Of a stretch of 64,000 nucleotides of DNA, positions 19,285 through 32,100 are shown one piece after another (the first letter of the stretch is position 1; each line of letters opens with the position of its first letter). A program made the translations under genes and the position numbers. Location of the stretch: contig PUDQ02000001.1 in NCBI GenBank assembly GCA_002964805.2, positions 7,402,001 through 7,466,000 on the forward strand. Reading direction: 5' to 3'. Under the pieces are notes generated by a model, which was not told the origin of the DNA, did no database searches, and saw nothing but the letters and a program-made list of their open reading frames with translations. The stretch is from Trametes villosa. Taxonomy: Eukaryota > Basidiomycota > Agaricomycetes > Polyporales > Polyporaceae.

Positions 19285-20267
19285 ATGTCGTCGGTATGTA
19301 CGTCTCGCCTTGAAGGCAAGTTCGTGGCACAACTCATGCGCGCGTGGACTAGGTGAACATGACACTCTCGCGGCTTGATATACTCTATCTTGCAAAAGTA
19401 GCGGACCAGGCTGAACGGTATCAAGGTGAGTAGGCGCGTGCTGGCTCCCATGTCCCTACGACCGCTGAACGCTCACGGCGTTTTGCCCAGATGTCATTGA
19501 TCAGCTTAAGGGCGTCATCGACTCGAACGATGCCCAACTAACCATCGACGAGCGGAACCTTCTCTCCATTGCCTACAAGAATCTCACCGCTACTCTTCGC
19601 TCAAGTTGGCGCACAATCGACACGCTACAGAAGAAGGAGGCGCTCTCGTCTACCCGCCAGGAGGTCAAGCTCATGCGCGTGCAGAAGGAGCGGATAGAGA
19701 AGGATATCGACGCTCTATGCAGGGACGTCATCGACCTCCTCGAGCGCACGCTCATCCCAGCAGCCACCGACGGCGAGGAGAAAGTGTTCTACTCGAAGAT
19801 GTGAGCTCCTAGCGTCATCTCACGAGCTGCGGTTAGCTCATAAGCCGTAGGAGAGGGGATTACTACCGGTACCTCGCTGAACTCACTCGGGTCAAGCCCA
19901 AGGAGAACCTCGCCTCGGTCTCCCTAGACGCATACAAGTTCGCCTACCAGCACGCATTGGTGACCCTCTCCCCGACACATCCCACGCGTCTCGGCTTGGC
20001 CCTCAACTTCGCGGTTTTCTATCATGACATCCTACGCAGTCCTGAGAGAGCATGCCACCTTGCCAAGCATGCGTTCGATGAGGCAGTAGCGACCGCGGTC
20101 GGGTCGCCGTCGCCTGGTGCGGGCCTGGAGGACTCGTTGATGATCTTGCAGCTTATGAGGGACGACTTGATCCTATGGCACGGGGAGATTGGACGAGGTA
20201 TGCTATTCTCGTACTACCTCTACCCACACACATGTCGCTAACGCTTGTGACAATGCTATTAGATTGA
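19285..20267 (+). CDS. Divergent 14-3-3 protein
   Basis: Phosphopeptide-binding adaptor. Five exons (19285-19293, 19353-19425, 19491-19800, 19851-20197, 20263-20267) give 247 residues. Recognisable helices include DILYLAKVADQAERYQDVIDQLKGVI, RNLLSIAYKNL, FYSKMRGDYYRYLAEL and LALNFAVFYHDIL, and the end reads LMILQLMRDDLILWHGEIGRD. The basic pocket is kept: the Lys of YKN, the Arg of LRSSWR and the Arg-Tyr of DYYRYLAE. Elsewhere it departs strongly from the very conserved family: TATLRSSWRTIDTLQKKEAL replaces the usual region, and the loop AVGSPSPGAGLEDS replaces the acidic one. It therefore looks like a lineage-specific paralogue rather than the main 14-3-3. The last exon holds only two coding bases plus the stop. 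Confidence 0.85.
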
Positions 20268-20638
20268 TTTCACGACGACTTCGCAGTCCCGGGCCGGTGC
20301 TCGTCTGTACGAGAACACTCTTCACGTCTGTTCATTCATGTCTTGGGCCTTCTTGTCCTCCCCCAATCACTAGCCACATTTCCCCAGGCCTTTCGAACCT
20401 CAACGCTTGCTAGAACGGAGTGCGATCATCCAGGCAGTCGAGTGCAGTTAGCCGGACTGTATCGTGTCCACCTGGATACAATCAAACGGCCGCCTGGCGA
20501 AATGCCATAGCGTCCGACTACGGCCGCTGACGCAAGGTGGGACGGCCGCCCTCATGCGGCGGATGTTTGGGAAGACGTCGCTTTCTAAGGTACAGGCAGG
20601 GCACGTATGCTACAATTGGGCGTAAAAGCCTTCCACTT
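20268..20638. other. Intergenic between convergent 14-3-3 and DHS genes
   Basis: About 370 bp between two converging 3' ends. Presumed 3' UTRs; nothing else seen. Confidence 0.45.
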
Positions 20639-21986
20639 TCATGAATCCGATTGAGCGAATGTACCGGCTACGAGCAGCGGGAACACCAGGGTTGCGTCGG
20701 CGAACACCTGAACATGGACGTCAGAATGTGAGAGACGCGCATGGGGTGAGCTCCTACCTTGACCGACTCTGAGCCAGCTCGAATTTTCCCCCAGGAAACG
20801 GCTTCGTCGGGCCGCGCCCCAGAGTCTGAACCGTCAAACTCTTGGCCAGTATTCTGTCGAGGCGGTGAGCCTTCCGCTCACGGGCACACTCGTCAGTCAA
20901 CTTACGATGTATACCGAATAATCGGCACCGTTGCGCTACAGCATCCTGTCAGTGGCAGTGTAGAGGTTCCGAACAAGGACGACGTACGATCAGCATTGCG
21001 TTGGCGATCTGGTGCTTGCAGACACCACCACCGAGGATGATCATCCCTGCCTTCTTTGATTTTCTCGAGAGCTCATTGATGTTCCGGATGTCTTGAACGA
21101 TGTCTACGACGAGACCAGGGTTATTGAACGAGTGGAAGTAGATCATGTCACCGAGAGAGCCGTCGGTAAGCGCAGGGCAGAACACAGGGATGTCATTCTA
21201 AGCAGGCGGGAGAACGCTCAGCGCGAGAGGAGGAAAGCTTTGCGAACATGCTTATTTACTTTGTAGGCCCAGTAATATACAGATTCCTCGTTGTCGATCT
21301 CCTTCCCGAGACGGCGGATGAAAGAGCTGGGCGTCCACACCTGTCCGGTCTCCTTCTGCTCGACGAGCATGGCATCCAGAATGGGCGTGAGCCAGTCCTC
21401 GAACTTGCAGTAGTTATCGTTCGGGACGATGAGGTTCCCAATCCTGTTCATGCCGCGCTTACGCAGATCCGCGCCGTCCAGGTTGAAGTCGGCCAGGTAC
21501 GTCTTCCCCAGGCACTTGATGAAGTCCTCCTCGATGCCACCGGCAGTCGTAACGATAGCGTTGACATGCTTGTGCTTGACTAGATAGAGGATGATTTCCC
21601 GGAGACCAGACGAGATGAGATTGGATGTATAGCCCAGGAAGACGTTGCATTTGGTGTTTGCCCTGACTTCCGGATCCAAGTACTGCTCAGATTCGTCCTC
21701 AGCGATGGGCTCGTCGGAGAGCCTCCACTTGCGCTAAACAAGCTATAGTGAGTACCGGTATAGTGATGACTTGAACCATCCGCACCATCTTGTTCACAAT
21801 GTCGATTGCTTTCCCCAGGCTGTTCGCCTGGAATCCGATTCTCTTGTAACTCTCGAGCAGCTGCTGAAGGGACACTTCCTGCTCGAAGTTGGGGCCTTCC
21901 ACCGACACCGCAAAGTCGGGCATCGGCTCCGAAGGCTTGAGTACAGCCGCAGATGCACCGGTAGGGATTCCGCTTGTAGAGGCCAT
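20639..21986 (-). CDS. DYS1: Deoxyhypusine synthase
   Basis: Transfers the aminobutyl group of spermidine to a lysine of eIF5A, first step of hypusine formation. Six exons (21786-21986, 21260-21733, 20988-21197, 20906-20935, 20758-20853, 20639-20707) give 359 residues, close to the 369 of the human enzyme. The active-site lysine is Lys286 in [20 protein letters not shown]- and spermidine-site motifs are intact: [26 protein letters not shown] and [20 protein letters not shown]. The introns are 50-62 nt. The gene starts 269 bp from the Sec7 gene on the other strand. Confidence 0.95.
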
Positions 21987-22255
21987 GTCAAAGACGAAGA
22001 GACTGGATGGTGGCGGTCGAGCGAAGAAATGCGACTGAAGGCACAAAATGTCGAGATAAGATTAGATGGAGCCAGGGACGATCTCGATCTCGCTCAGGCT
22101 GCGCCCGGTTACCGAAACGAGCGACGCGTCTCATGATGAGCAACACACCGCCCTTCCTCCACATCCCCCTCACTTCCCGGCGGTGACACGACCCTCTCAG
22201 GCACCCGCCGCCGCCGCCCACGACCTGGACGACCTGGACGCACACGTAGGCCGCC
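21987..22255. promoter_or_regulatory. Bidirectional promoter between DHS and the Sec7 gene
   Basis: The ATGs at 21986 (minus) and 22256 (plus) are separated by 269 bp, which must serve both genes. No TATA box is evident. Confidence 0.5.
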
Positions 22256-25200
22256 ATGGACGCCGTCGACCCCGTGCAAGAGGCCGCCATCCCTCTCCCT
22301 CCCTCACCACCGCCCCATGACGAGCCCATGCCGAATATCTTGTCCCAGTTCGCCACCATGAGGGACCCTGTGGATGAGAACCGAGCAAGGTCGGCAGACG
22401 GAGAAAGACACAGGCCGCCCAGCCCATATGGACGCGAGGAGGCTGAGGGTGAGTCCTCGTTAGGTCCTGACGCTCCCGCGACCACGTCTGCGCCCGGAAA
22501 GTCTGCGGTCCTGCCCTCGGAGGTCTCTACGCCGCTACCGGAACAACCGACAGTGACTCTTGCCCCTTCTGCAGAGGGTGCGCAAGAACCCGCAGGAGAT
22601 GTCGAGGACTCCGCGCCCCCTCCGACGCCGCCTGCTAAGCCGGCCCCCTCCAATCCTGTTTCTCCAGCGACACGCCGGGACAGTGCCCTACCACCTTCCC
22701 CCCGGGCAACCAATGGTCACGCAAGGCCGTCCGTGGATAGTCGGCCCTCCACCCCCAACGGACGCTTCCCTACGAGGCCGTCGACGGACTCGCACAAACG
22801 TTCACTCACGCTTTCCAAGGGGAACACCGTCTCGGTCGTGCTCATCTCCTCCGCGCTGGAAACTATCGCTTCATCCAAGGAGGCGAAACGCTCCGCGCCC
22901 CTTCGCGATAGCGTGCAACGCGCGTTGGAGATGGTCAAGTCTGGTCAGGGTGGCGACCGTCCCAGGGAGATTTTCGAACCGCTCCGGCTTGCGTGCGAGA
23001 CGCGCAACGAGAAGCTAATGATAGCAAGCTTGGACTGTATCTCGAAGCTCATCTCGTACTCTTTCTTCGCCGAGACGGTGTCCACACCACAAGCACCGTC
23101 TTCCCCACCTCCGTCGCCTGGTCCGAACTCGCGCAACTCGATATCCAATGGGTCACAGGCGTCGCTCCAGCCACCTTCGCTGGTTGACCTTGTTGTTCAC
23201 ACCATCACCTCTTGCCACTCGGAAAGCACTCCCGAAACCGTCTCGCTACAGATCGTGAAGGCTCTGCTCGCTCTTGTTCTTTCGCCGACCATCCTGGTGC
23301 ACCAGTCGTCTCTGCTGAAGGCTGTTCGTACTGTCTACAACATCTTCCTGCTGAGCCTCGATCCTGTGAACCAGATGGTAGCTCAGGGAGGGCTTACCCA
23401 GATGGTGAACCACGTGTTCGCTCGGTGCAAGCTGAGCCCTTCCCCGTTGCCCCACAACGACTCTACGACCACGCTTGCACTACGCGACAGCGACAGTGTG
23501 AAGTCCCCCAGACGACCTCCGGTGGTTCTTTCCCCCCGCAACTCAGTTCCACTACCTTCACAGACGCCTTCGATCAACGGTAGTGAGGAGACTGGGACGA
23601 CACTGGTCCAGGATGACGGTGAAGACTCGTCCACGGCTGCCTCTCAAGCTGAAGAGATTTCGGAAGAGCCGGCCGAGAATGGCACTGCAGAGGGAGAGAC
23701 GAACGGCTCGCACCACCCGACGTAGGTCACGAATAACCTCTCCAATGACACATTTCTCATTTTGTGTGAAGGAGACAAGCTTCAGAGTCTGCTGCGAGTG
23801 AGGCACCCCACGATGAGGAGCCGGAGCATGTAGACGTTCCTCTTCGCCAACTCTCGATCAACGACCTCTTCATCAAGGATGCTTTCCTCGTCTTCAGGGC
23901 GCTGTGCAAATTGACCATGAAGCCGTTGAACAGCGAGAGGTGGGTGGAACGTGTCCTTCATAGCGATGTGATTCTTATTTTCGTACCAGCGAGCGAGACT
24001 TGAAGTCTCACGCGATGCGATCGAAGTTGCTTTCTTTGCACCTCGTGCTCATGATCCTGAACTCGCACATGCCTATCTTTGTCTCTCCCTCAGCCATCAT
24101 CTACTCGTCTTCATCGCACGAGGCCACTCCGTTCATCCAGGCTGCGAGTCAATACTTGTGCCTGTCTCTGAGCAGGAATGCCGTCAGCCCTGTGCCCCAA
24201 GTCTTCGAGATCAGTGTCGAGATTTTCTGGAGGGTCGTTGCAGGCCTTAGGACTAAGCTCAAGGTTCGTTGCAGCTACATTGTGACGCTCCCATGTTATC
24301 CTGACGTTCGTAACAGAAAGAGATTGAGGTGCTCTTGCACGAGATCTTCATCCCCATCCTAGAGATGAAGACCTCCACGCTGAAGCAAAAAGCGGTCATC
24401 CTGAGTATGCTCCAGCGCCTGTGCCAAGAGCCCCAAGCCCTCGTCGAGATCTACTTGAACTACGACTGTGACGGAGAGGCGGTCGACAACATCTACGAGC
24501 AGTACGTGTGCTGGTCGTGCGCATATAACCAGACCCTCACCGACTACCCGCAGCTTGATGAACATCATCTCCAAGATTGGAACGGCGCCGGTGTCGTCTG
24601 TGCCACAGAAGGGAGGGGACCCGAACAGCCCAGCTCTGCAGCCGCAGACGAAGCAGCACCACGGCTCTGGTCAAGTGCCCCCCTCGTTCAGCACAGCGTC
24701 TCTCTCAGTTCCTGGCAACGTCGACGTCTCCACCATCGGCAACTCGGAGGCTCAGCTCCGCAGACAGGGACTGGAGTGTCTGGTAGCGGTGCTCAAATCT
24801 CTGGTGGCATGGGGAACGACGAACTCGTCGCCTCCTGAACAGGTTTCGGATCCGATGACTCGGTCGCAGCTCGAAGAAACTCGCGGAGAGAACTCGACGC
24901 CCGATGTCACCACGGCAGGGCTCTCGCCTGGCGGCGCGGATCCTACGCGGGGACCGACTCCCGAGCTTACCGATGACCCCACGAAGTTCGAGAGCGCCAA
25001 GCAGAAGAAGACGACACTGTTGGAAGGTATCAAGAAGTTCAACTTCAAGCCGAAGCGGGTGAGTAGTAGCCCTTCTTCGTACCAGCGTGGGCTCATCGTC
25101 TTCGCGTAGGGCATCCAATTCCTCATCGAAACGGGCTTCATTCCCAGCAAGGAGCCCCGGCACATCGCACGGTTCCTCCTCGAGACCGACGGGCTCAACA

Positions 25201-28200
25201 AGTCCGCGATAGGCGAGTACCTCGGTGAAGGGTGAGTTTCAACCGCCGCTTGTGTGTGAAGCCTATGATACTTATGCATACCAGCGACGAGGAGAACATT
25301 GCTATCATGCACGCGTTCGTTGACATGATGGATTTGGCGAACATGCCCTTCGTAGACGCGCTTCGGACATTCCTGCAGGCGTTCCGTCTCCCTGGAGAGG
25401 CCCAGAAGATCGATCGTTACATGCTGAAGTTCGCCGAACGGTACATCGCGACCAACAGCAACACGCCGTTCACGAACGCCGGTATGCACACTGATATATT
25501 CCCAACCGCCTGTCTAACAACTCCGTAGATACCGCCTATGTCCTCGCGTACTCGACGATCCTGTTGAACACGGACGCCCACAACCCGCAGGTCAAGAACC
25601 GCATGACCAAGCAGGGCTTCATCGCCAACAACAGGGGAATCAACGACGGTCAGAACTTGCCTGAGGATCTACTCAATGCCATCTACGACGAGATCGTCAG
25701 CAATGAGATCCGCATGAAGGACGAAGTCGAAGCCGCACCCACCGTTGTGGCTCCCGCCCCTGGTATTGCAGGTGTCCTCGCCAACGTGGGGAGGGATTTC
25801 CAGAAGGAGGCCTACGTGATGCAGTCGAACAACATGGCGAGCAAGACGGAGGTGGGTGCTGTATGCGCAAGATCTCACTCAAAAATTCACTATGCTCCAT
25901 TAGGCCCTTTTCCGTACCCTCATGCGGTCGCAGCGGAGAGGAACGAAGTCGAACGAGCAGTTCTTCAGCGCGTCGCACTTCGTGCACGTCCGGCCCATGT
26001 TCGAGGTCGCCTGGATTCCCTTCCTCGCCGGTATCTCCGGTCCGCTCCAGGACACGGACGATATCGAGGTCGTCGAGCTTTGCTTGGAGGGCTTCAAGGC
26101 TGCGATCCACATAGCCTGCTTCTTCGACTTGGAGCTCGAGCGCAACGCCTTCGTCAGCACTTTGGCCAAGTTCACTTTCCTCAACAACTTGGGCGAGATG
26201 AAGACGAAGAACATGGAGGCAATCAAGGCGCTCCTGGACGTCGCCGTCACGGAGGGCAACCACCTGAAGGCGTCGTGGCGCGAGGTCCTCACTTGCGTCA
26301 GCCAGCTGGAGCACATGCAGCTCCTCAGTAGCGGCGTCGATGTACCCGATGCCGGACGGAAGGGGTGAGTGAAGAATCAAACTGACATGGTCGACTAGCT
26401 AACGTTCAGTAGTCGCGTGAGGAAACCGCCCACCGAGGAGCTGGCGAATGAGAGTCGCTCGACCCACATCACCGTCGCTGCCGACATGGTGTTCTCCCTC
26501 AGTCACTACCTCTCTGGGGTGAGCACATCCAGGTCGTTCTGCTAGGAGTCCTGTGCTCATCGTTCTGTAGACTGCGATCGTCGACTTCGTCCGGGCCCTT
26601 TGCGACGTCTCGTGGGAGGAGATCCAGTCATCGGGTCTTTCTCAGCACCCTCGGTTGTTCAGCTTGCAGAAGCTCGTGGAGATCTCGTACTACAACATGA
26701 ACCGTATCCGTCTGGAGTGGTCGAACATGTGGGATATTCTGGGCGAGCACTTCAACCAGGTATGCAACGAGGGCATATCCGGACACAAAGGGACTCATCA
26801 TCCTCTCGCAGGTCTGTTGCCACAAGAACCCGAACGTCGGATTCTTCGCCCTGGACGCGCTCCGCCAGTTGGCCATGCGATTCTTGGAGAAGGAGGAGCT
26901 TCCGCACTTCAAGTTCCAGAAGGACTTCTTGCGGCCGTTCGAATATACCATGATCCACAATTCCAACCCCGACGTTCGCGACATGGTGCGCATACACTCA
27001 CCACTCTGTTCACTACGTCTGCTCATACTATGCAGGTGTTGCAATGCCTGCAACAAATGATCCAAGCGCGAGTACACAACCTTCGTTCAGGTTGGAGGAC
27101 GATGTTCGCCGTGTTCTCCGCCGCATCCAAGGCTGCGACAGGTATGTTTCGCCTGCGTTCTGAATGCCAGCTCGCTGATCGCAGTCCTACAGAGCGCATC
27201 GCCAACTCGGCCTTTGAGATTGTCGTGCGACTGAACAAGGAGCACTTCTCGTCCATAGTCCGTCACGGCTCATTCGCTGACCTGACTGTGTGCATCACCG
27301 ACTTCTGCAAAGTGAGCAAGTACCAGAAGATCAGCCTGCTGGCCATTGGCATGCTCCGCGATATCATCCCGACAATGTTGGAGTGCCCCGACTGTGGGTT
27401 CAAGGAGTCAGATCACCCTTCGACCGACGACCCGATGATCAAGTACTGGTTCCCGGTCTTGTTCGGGTTCTACGACGTGATTATGAACGGCGAGGACCTC
27501 GAAGTGCGACGCCTGTACGTTCCGATTTTGATCACGTCTACTTCCGAAGCTCACTGTCCACATAGTGCTCTGGACTCCCTGTTCAGCACGTTGAAGACGT
27601 ACGGTTCAACATACCCTGTTGAGTTCTGGGACACCGTCTGCCAGGAGTTGCTGTTCCCTATATTCGCGGTCCTGAAGTCAAGCCAAGATCTCTCGCGGTT
27701 CAGCACCCAAGAGGACATGAGCGTTTGGCTTTCCACGACCATGATTCAAGCCCTTCGCAACCTCATCGACCTGTACACTTTCTACTTCGAGACTCTGGAG
27801 CGGTTCCTCGACGGCCTGCTCGATCTGTTGTGTGTGTGCATTTGTCAAGGTTCGTAATGCCGTTCTCCCCGAATGCCTGTTCGCTGACAAACCCGGCAGA
27901 GAACGATACCTTGGCTCGGATAGGGACGTCATGTCTGCAGCAGCTCTTGGAAAGCAACGTCAAGAAGCTCAGTCCCGCCCGGTGGGAGCGCGTCGCCACG
28001 ACGTTCGTCAAGTTGTTCAGGACGACGACGCCTCACCAGCTCTTCGACGAGAGTCTGCGGGTTGAGATCGACGGCAACGGCGCTGATATCCAGGACGCTG
28101 CTGGTTGGTTTGACCTCGCAATGCACATCTCGGCAGCGATTTGACCCGTTTCTTTGCAGACACGAACGACGGGGCAATGATCCCTGCGCCGCTGTCGCCT

Positions 28201-29035
28201 AACAGCGAGCAGCCCAAAGCGGGAGCAAGGATGTCTCTCAACGAGCGACGACGCATCTTCAGGCAGATCATCGTCAAATGCGTCTTGCAGCTGCTCCTGA
28301 TCGAGACCACCAACGACTTGCTGCGGAACGACGAGGTGTACAACACCATCCCGCCCGAGCATTTGCTCCGCTTGATGGGTGTACTGGACCACAGCTACCA
28401 GTTCGCGAGGATGTTCAACGAAGACAAGGAGCTTCGTACCGGCTTGTGGAAAGTTGGTAAGTGGCTCGAGTGTGCGCTGCCTTCTGTTACCCTTGCTTAT
28501 ACTGCGTGTTCAGGGTTCATGAAGCATCTGCCTAACCTCCTCAAGCAAGAGTCGAGCAGCGCGTCGACCCTAGTCCACGTTCTCCTGCGGATGTACTACG
28601 ATCCCCGTCCTGACCACCAGGCGGCGCGGCCCCAGGTAGCGGATCGCCTCATGCCGTACGTTTCCGCGCTGTTCTTGTCATTTGCGTGTGTCTTACCTTA
28701 CGCCGGGTATGATATAGGCTGGGGCTCGGGGTCCTGCAGGACTTCAACAAGTTGCGCCTAGACACGCAAGCCAAAAATATCGCTGCTTGGACGCCGGTCG
28801 TCTCCGAGATCCTCCAAGGATTCGTCCGTTTCGACGACAAAGCGGTATGTACCTACTGGCTGTCTCTGGGACAGTACGCTCATGCGTCTGGGTACAGTTC
28901 ACTAGATACCTCCCCGCCGTGTACCCGCTAGCGACGGACCTCCTGTCGAGAGAGATGGCCCCGGAGATCAGGGAAGGTCTCCGGGAGTACTTCCTGCGGG
29001 TCGGATATATCCAGGGCATCGTAGAACGACCATGA
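22256..29035 (+). CDS. SEC7: Sec7-type (BIG/Sec7 subfamily) Arf guanine-nucleotide exchange factor
   Basis: Activates Arf GTPases at the trans-Golgi. About 1,900 residues in about 20 exons. Introns read in phase near 23722, 23940, 24264, 24500, 25060, 25231, 25481, 25853, 26366, 26519, 26761, 26983, 27141, 27515, 27840, 28102, 28456, 28655 and 28844. The first 300 residues are Pro/Ser-rich. The DCB/HUS region follows, including [23 protein letters not shown]. The Sec7 domain (about 25020-25730) starts [15 protein letters not shown] and carries the catalytic glutamate in [10 protein letters not shown], then [21 protein letters not shown]. The HDS repeats run to the end, including [30 protein letters not shown] short final segment ends IQGIVERP. 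Long length plus HDS repeats separates it from the Gea/GBF and cytohesin classes. Confidence 0.95.
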
Positions 29036-29190
29036 TATCGCCCCAGTCGCCTCGTATCTTATTGCTCCGCACGGTTGTATAATGGCATCTTCGGGTATAT
29101 TAATGCAATGTTTCCAGTTAATCCAGCTCTGGAAGAGGTCGAGGAAGCGAAGATGTAAAGATCGAGTAAGGTAGTATATACGTGTAGTGT

Positions 29191-32100
29191 TCAGTGCTGG
29201 TAACCATATCCTCCGCCCTGGTAGCCGTTCATTCCGCCAAACCCGCCCCATCCGGTTGATTGTACAGTGAGAGGTGTAGCTGGAGCAGCCGAGTCAGTGC
29301 CAGACCCAACGACGCAGGCAGCAGCGTAAACTTACGATTAGGGCGAAGTGCGTCGTATTTATCTACCATGCATACCGTCAGTCGACATCCAGAAAATATG
29401 CGCACCGTAGAGCATACCTTGGGATTGTGGCCCTGACTCGTCATTCGCGAACGTCCCGCTCTTCATTTGCGCAAAGATATTGGCCGGGTTCGTGTTGACC
29501 GCAGGCTGCGAGGGCACGGGTGGCGGCGGCGGCGGTGGCGGCGCCTGGTAGCTGCCACTACCAAACGGCGACTGCCCGAAGCCAGGGTTGAACCCGGTGG
29601 GATCTACGAGGGTGATTAGCTGCTATCACATCGAGTTGGGAGCAAGGATTCTCAGACTCACTGCTCTGAATCGGGTTGAATCCCGTAGGGTCTGTAGCGA
29701 GAGGATTCAGCATACACACCAGCTGCGAAGGAGGGGGCACGTACTGCTCTGCATCGGGTTGAAGCTTGGTGTGGACTGGAAAGAGGGCATGCCACCTCCC
29801 ATGCCAAAGTTCCCACCCTGCATGCCTGTTGGCTGCGACATGAGCGAGCTCGGCATTCCCGTTGGTTGGGACATGAGCGAATTCTGCATGGGGAAACCGG
29901 TCTGTTGCGGGAGCATGGACGGGAACCCTGTCTGCTGCGGCAGCAGGTTCTGCTGTTGCTGGGGTGCAGGCTGGAAGGGGGATGGTGATGTACCGGGGCG
30001 CGTAGGCACGAAGCCACCAAAGCCCGTCGTCGTCGGCACCAGGGGCTGGAGGAGGGGCTGGTTGGCGGGGACCGGAGCGAACGGCCCGCGCGGGCCGTTC
30101 ACCGGCGACGCGGAGGACAGCATGCCTGTCTGCTGGGCCTGGAGAGCGTGGCCCATGGGCACTGGTGAGGTGCCCATGCCCATCCCGGACTGGAAGCCGA
30201 CCGGCGTCGAGATGTTGACGGAGGGCGCCCTTGGAGGAGCCTGTGCAGGGGAGGGCACTGCGGGGCTGCTGACACGGAGCTGGCTGAGGCGCGCGAGCTG
30301 CTCGAAGATGTCGTTGTCTGTCGTGTTTGCAAGGTTGGGCGAATTCTGCTGCGCAGGCGCGCCGGAGGCGACGGAAGCCGCGCGCGCAGGTGGAGGGCTG
30401 ACAGCAACAGACGGTGCAGCAGACTGAGCAGGTGCGGGCGGTGCAGGAGGGGCGGGAGGCGCAGGCGGCGCGGAAGGCGGACGGGGAGCAATGGCTGGCG
30501 GGGTGGCAGTCGACGGCTTGGTTGAGCTCGGCCGGTTAGTCCACGCGTCGTCACCGAATCCACTGACTGCAGGCGGTGCTGGGCTCGCCTTAGACGACAA
30601 CTGTGCAGGGCTGGAGCTCGACTGCTGGATGCCTTCGGGGCTGGCAACCAGCGGCGAACCTGTCCGCTGGATCTTGTCGGACGCGGTAGAGATAGACTGC
30701 AAGTCCACAGAGGAAGGCGGAGCAGTCTTCCGCTCGGGACGCCCACGACGCATGTTCGCCTTGAGCTCGCCGTTGGGCCCTGCGAACAGGTTCGGGGCGG
30801 GACTGCGCGTCTTCAGGTTCGTGCCGTTCTCCTCTGCGGCCTGTAGCTGGCGTGCGAGCTCCTCGTCCTTGCGCAGCTGCTCCTCGCGGGGGTCCGCCTT
30901 GGGCTTCCGCTGCTCGATCGCCTTCTTGACGCGGATGATGTCACCCTCGCGCAGACCGAGCGAGCGCATCGTCGACTCGGTGATGTCCGGGAGGATGGCC
31001 TCGTCAATCTTGTCGCGCTCGAACGAGGACGCGTACCGCGTGCAGTCGTCGACGTCGCAGCCGGCGTTAAGGAAGAACTCGAACCAGTCGATGGTCGGCC
31101 CCTTCTTCGCCGGCGCCCTGGAGGCCGCCTGGCTGGCACGAGCAGCGTCGGGGATGAGCGACTTCCGACGCTCTTCCAGAGGCTGGTTGTCGTCGTCGTC
31201 GGACTTGCGGGATGCAGGCGCAGAAGACGACGCTTTCTGCTTGGTCATCTTCTCGACATAGCGCAGGTCCTCAGCGGACATCTTCTCTGCGGGGACCTCG
31301 ATGACGACGCCGTTAACCTTGTGCAGCCTCAGCTTGCCGTTCGCATATCCCAGGAAGGCTGCGTCGACGCGGAACTGTCCCGTCCGATCGTGCCATACGC
31401 GAAGGTTCTCGGATGGAGGTGCACCTGGCGCTCGCCGTCAGCAAATAACATGCGATGAGGTATCCCGACTACTCACGTTTGCTATCGCTGGAAGACCGCG
31501 CCTGCGATTCACTGTTCCTCTTCTTTGACGACGATGTCTCGGCCTTCTCAGCTGGCTTCCGTCGCTCCGCTGCCGCTTCCTCAGCTGCCCGCTCCTTCTC
31601 CTTCTGTTTCTGCTTCTCGCGTTCGCGCTCGCGGCGCTTTCGGTCAGCCTCCGCGGCAGCAGCAGCCGCCTCCGCCCGTTGCTGGGCCTCCTGCTTCTTG
31701 CGCTCTTTCTCCGCGCGCTCCTGCTCTTCAGCTTCACGACGCGCGGCGGCTTCTTGATCGGCAGCCTCCTTCGCGGCACGAGCAGCCGCCGCAGCTGCAG
31801 CAGCTTGCCCGGCCGCCGGCGAGGGGGCGGAACGGGCAGCAGGAGCAGGAGCGGATACAGGAGCAGCATCACCACCGACCAGCTACAGATCTAACATTAG
31901 CCACCAGTGATGCAAGCGGCGAGTGTCAGACGCACCTCAACATAGCTGGCAGGGACGACACCCTCGTCGCCCGCGGCGTTCCGGCACTTCCACCACTCCG
32001 GGCTGTCCTTCTCCAAGACAACGAGGTTCTCGCCCTCGTGCACCGTCAGCTCGTCCTCCCCGTCCGCGGAGAAGTCGTAGAGCACGACCGCGGTCTCTCC

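Noticed and set aside
21988..22713. 241-codon minus-strand frame over the Sec7 5' end
   Set aside because: Antisense shadow of the Pro/Ser-rich Sec7 leader, overlapping the DHS-Sec7 promoter.
29588..30427. 279-codon plus-strand frame over SLA1
   Set aside because: Antisense shadow of the SLA1 Pro/Thr/Gly-rich C-terminus, with low-complexity Gly/Trp/Cys content.
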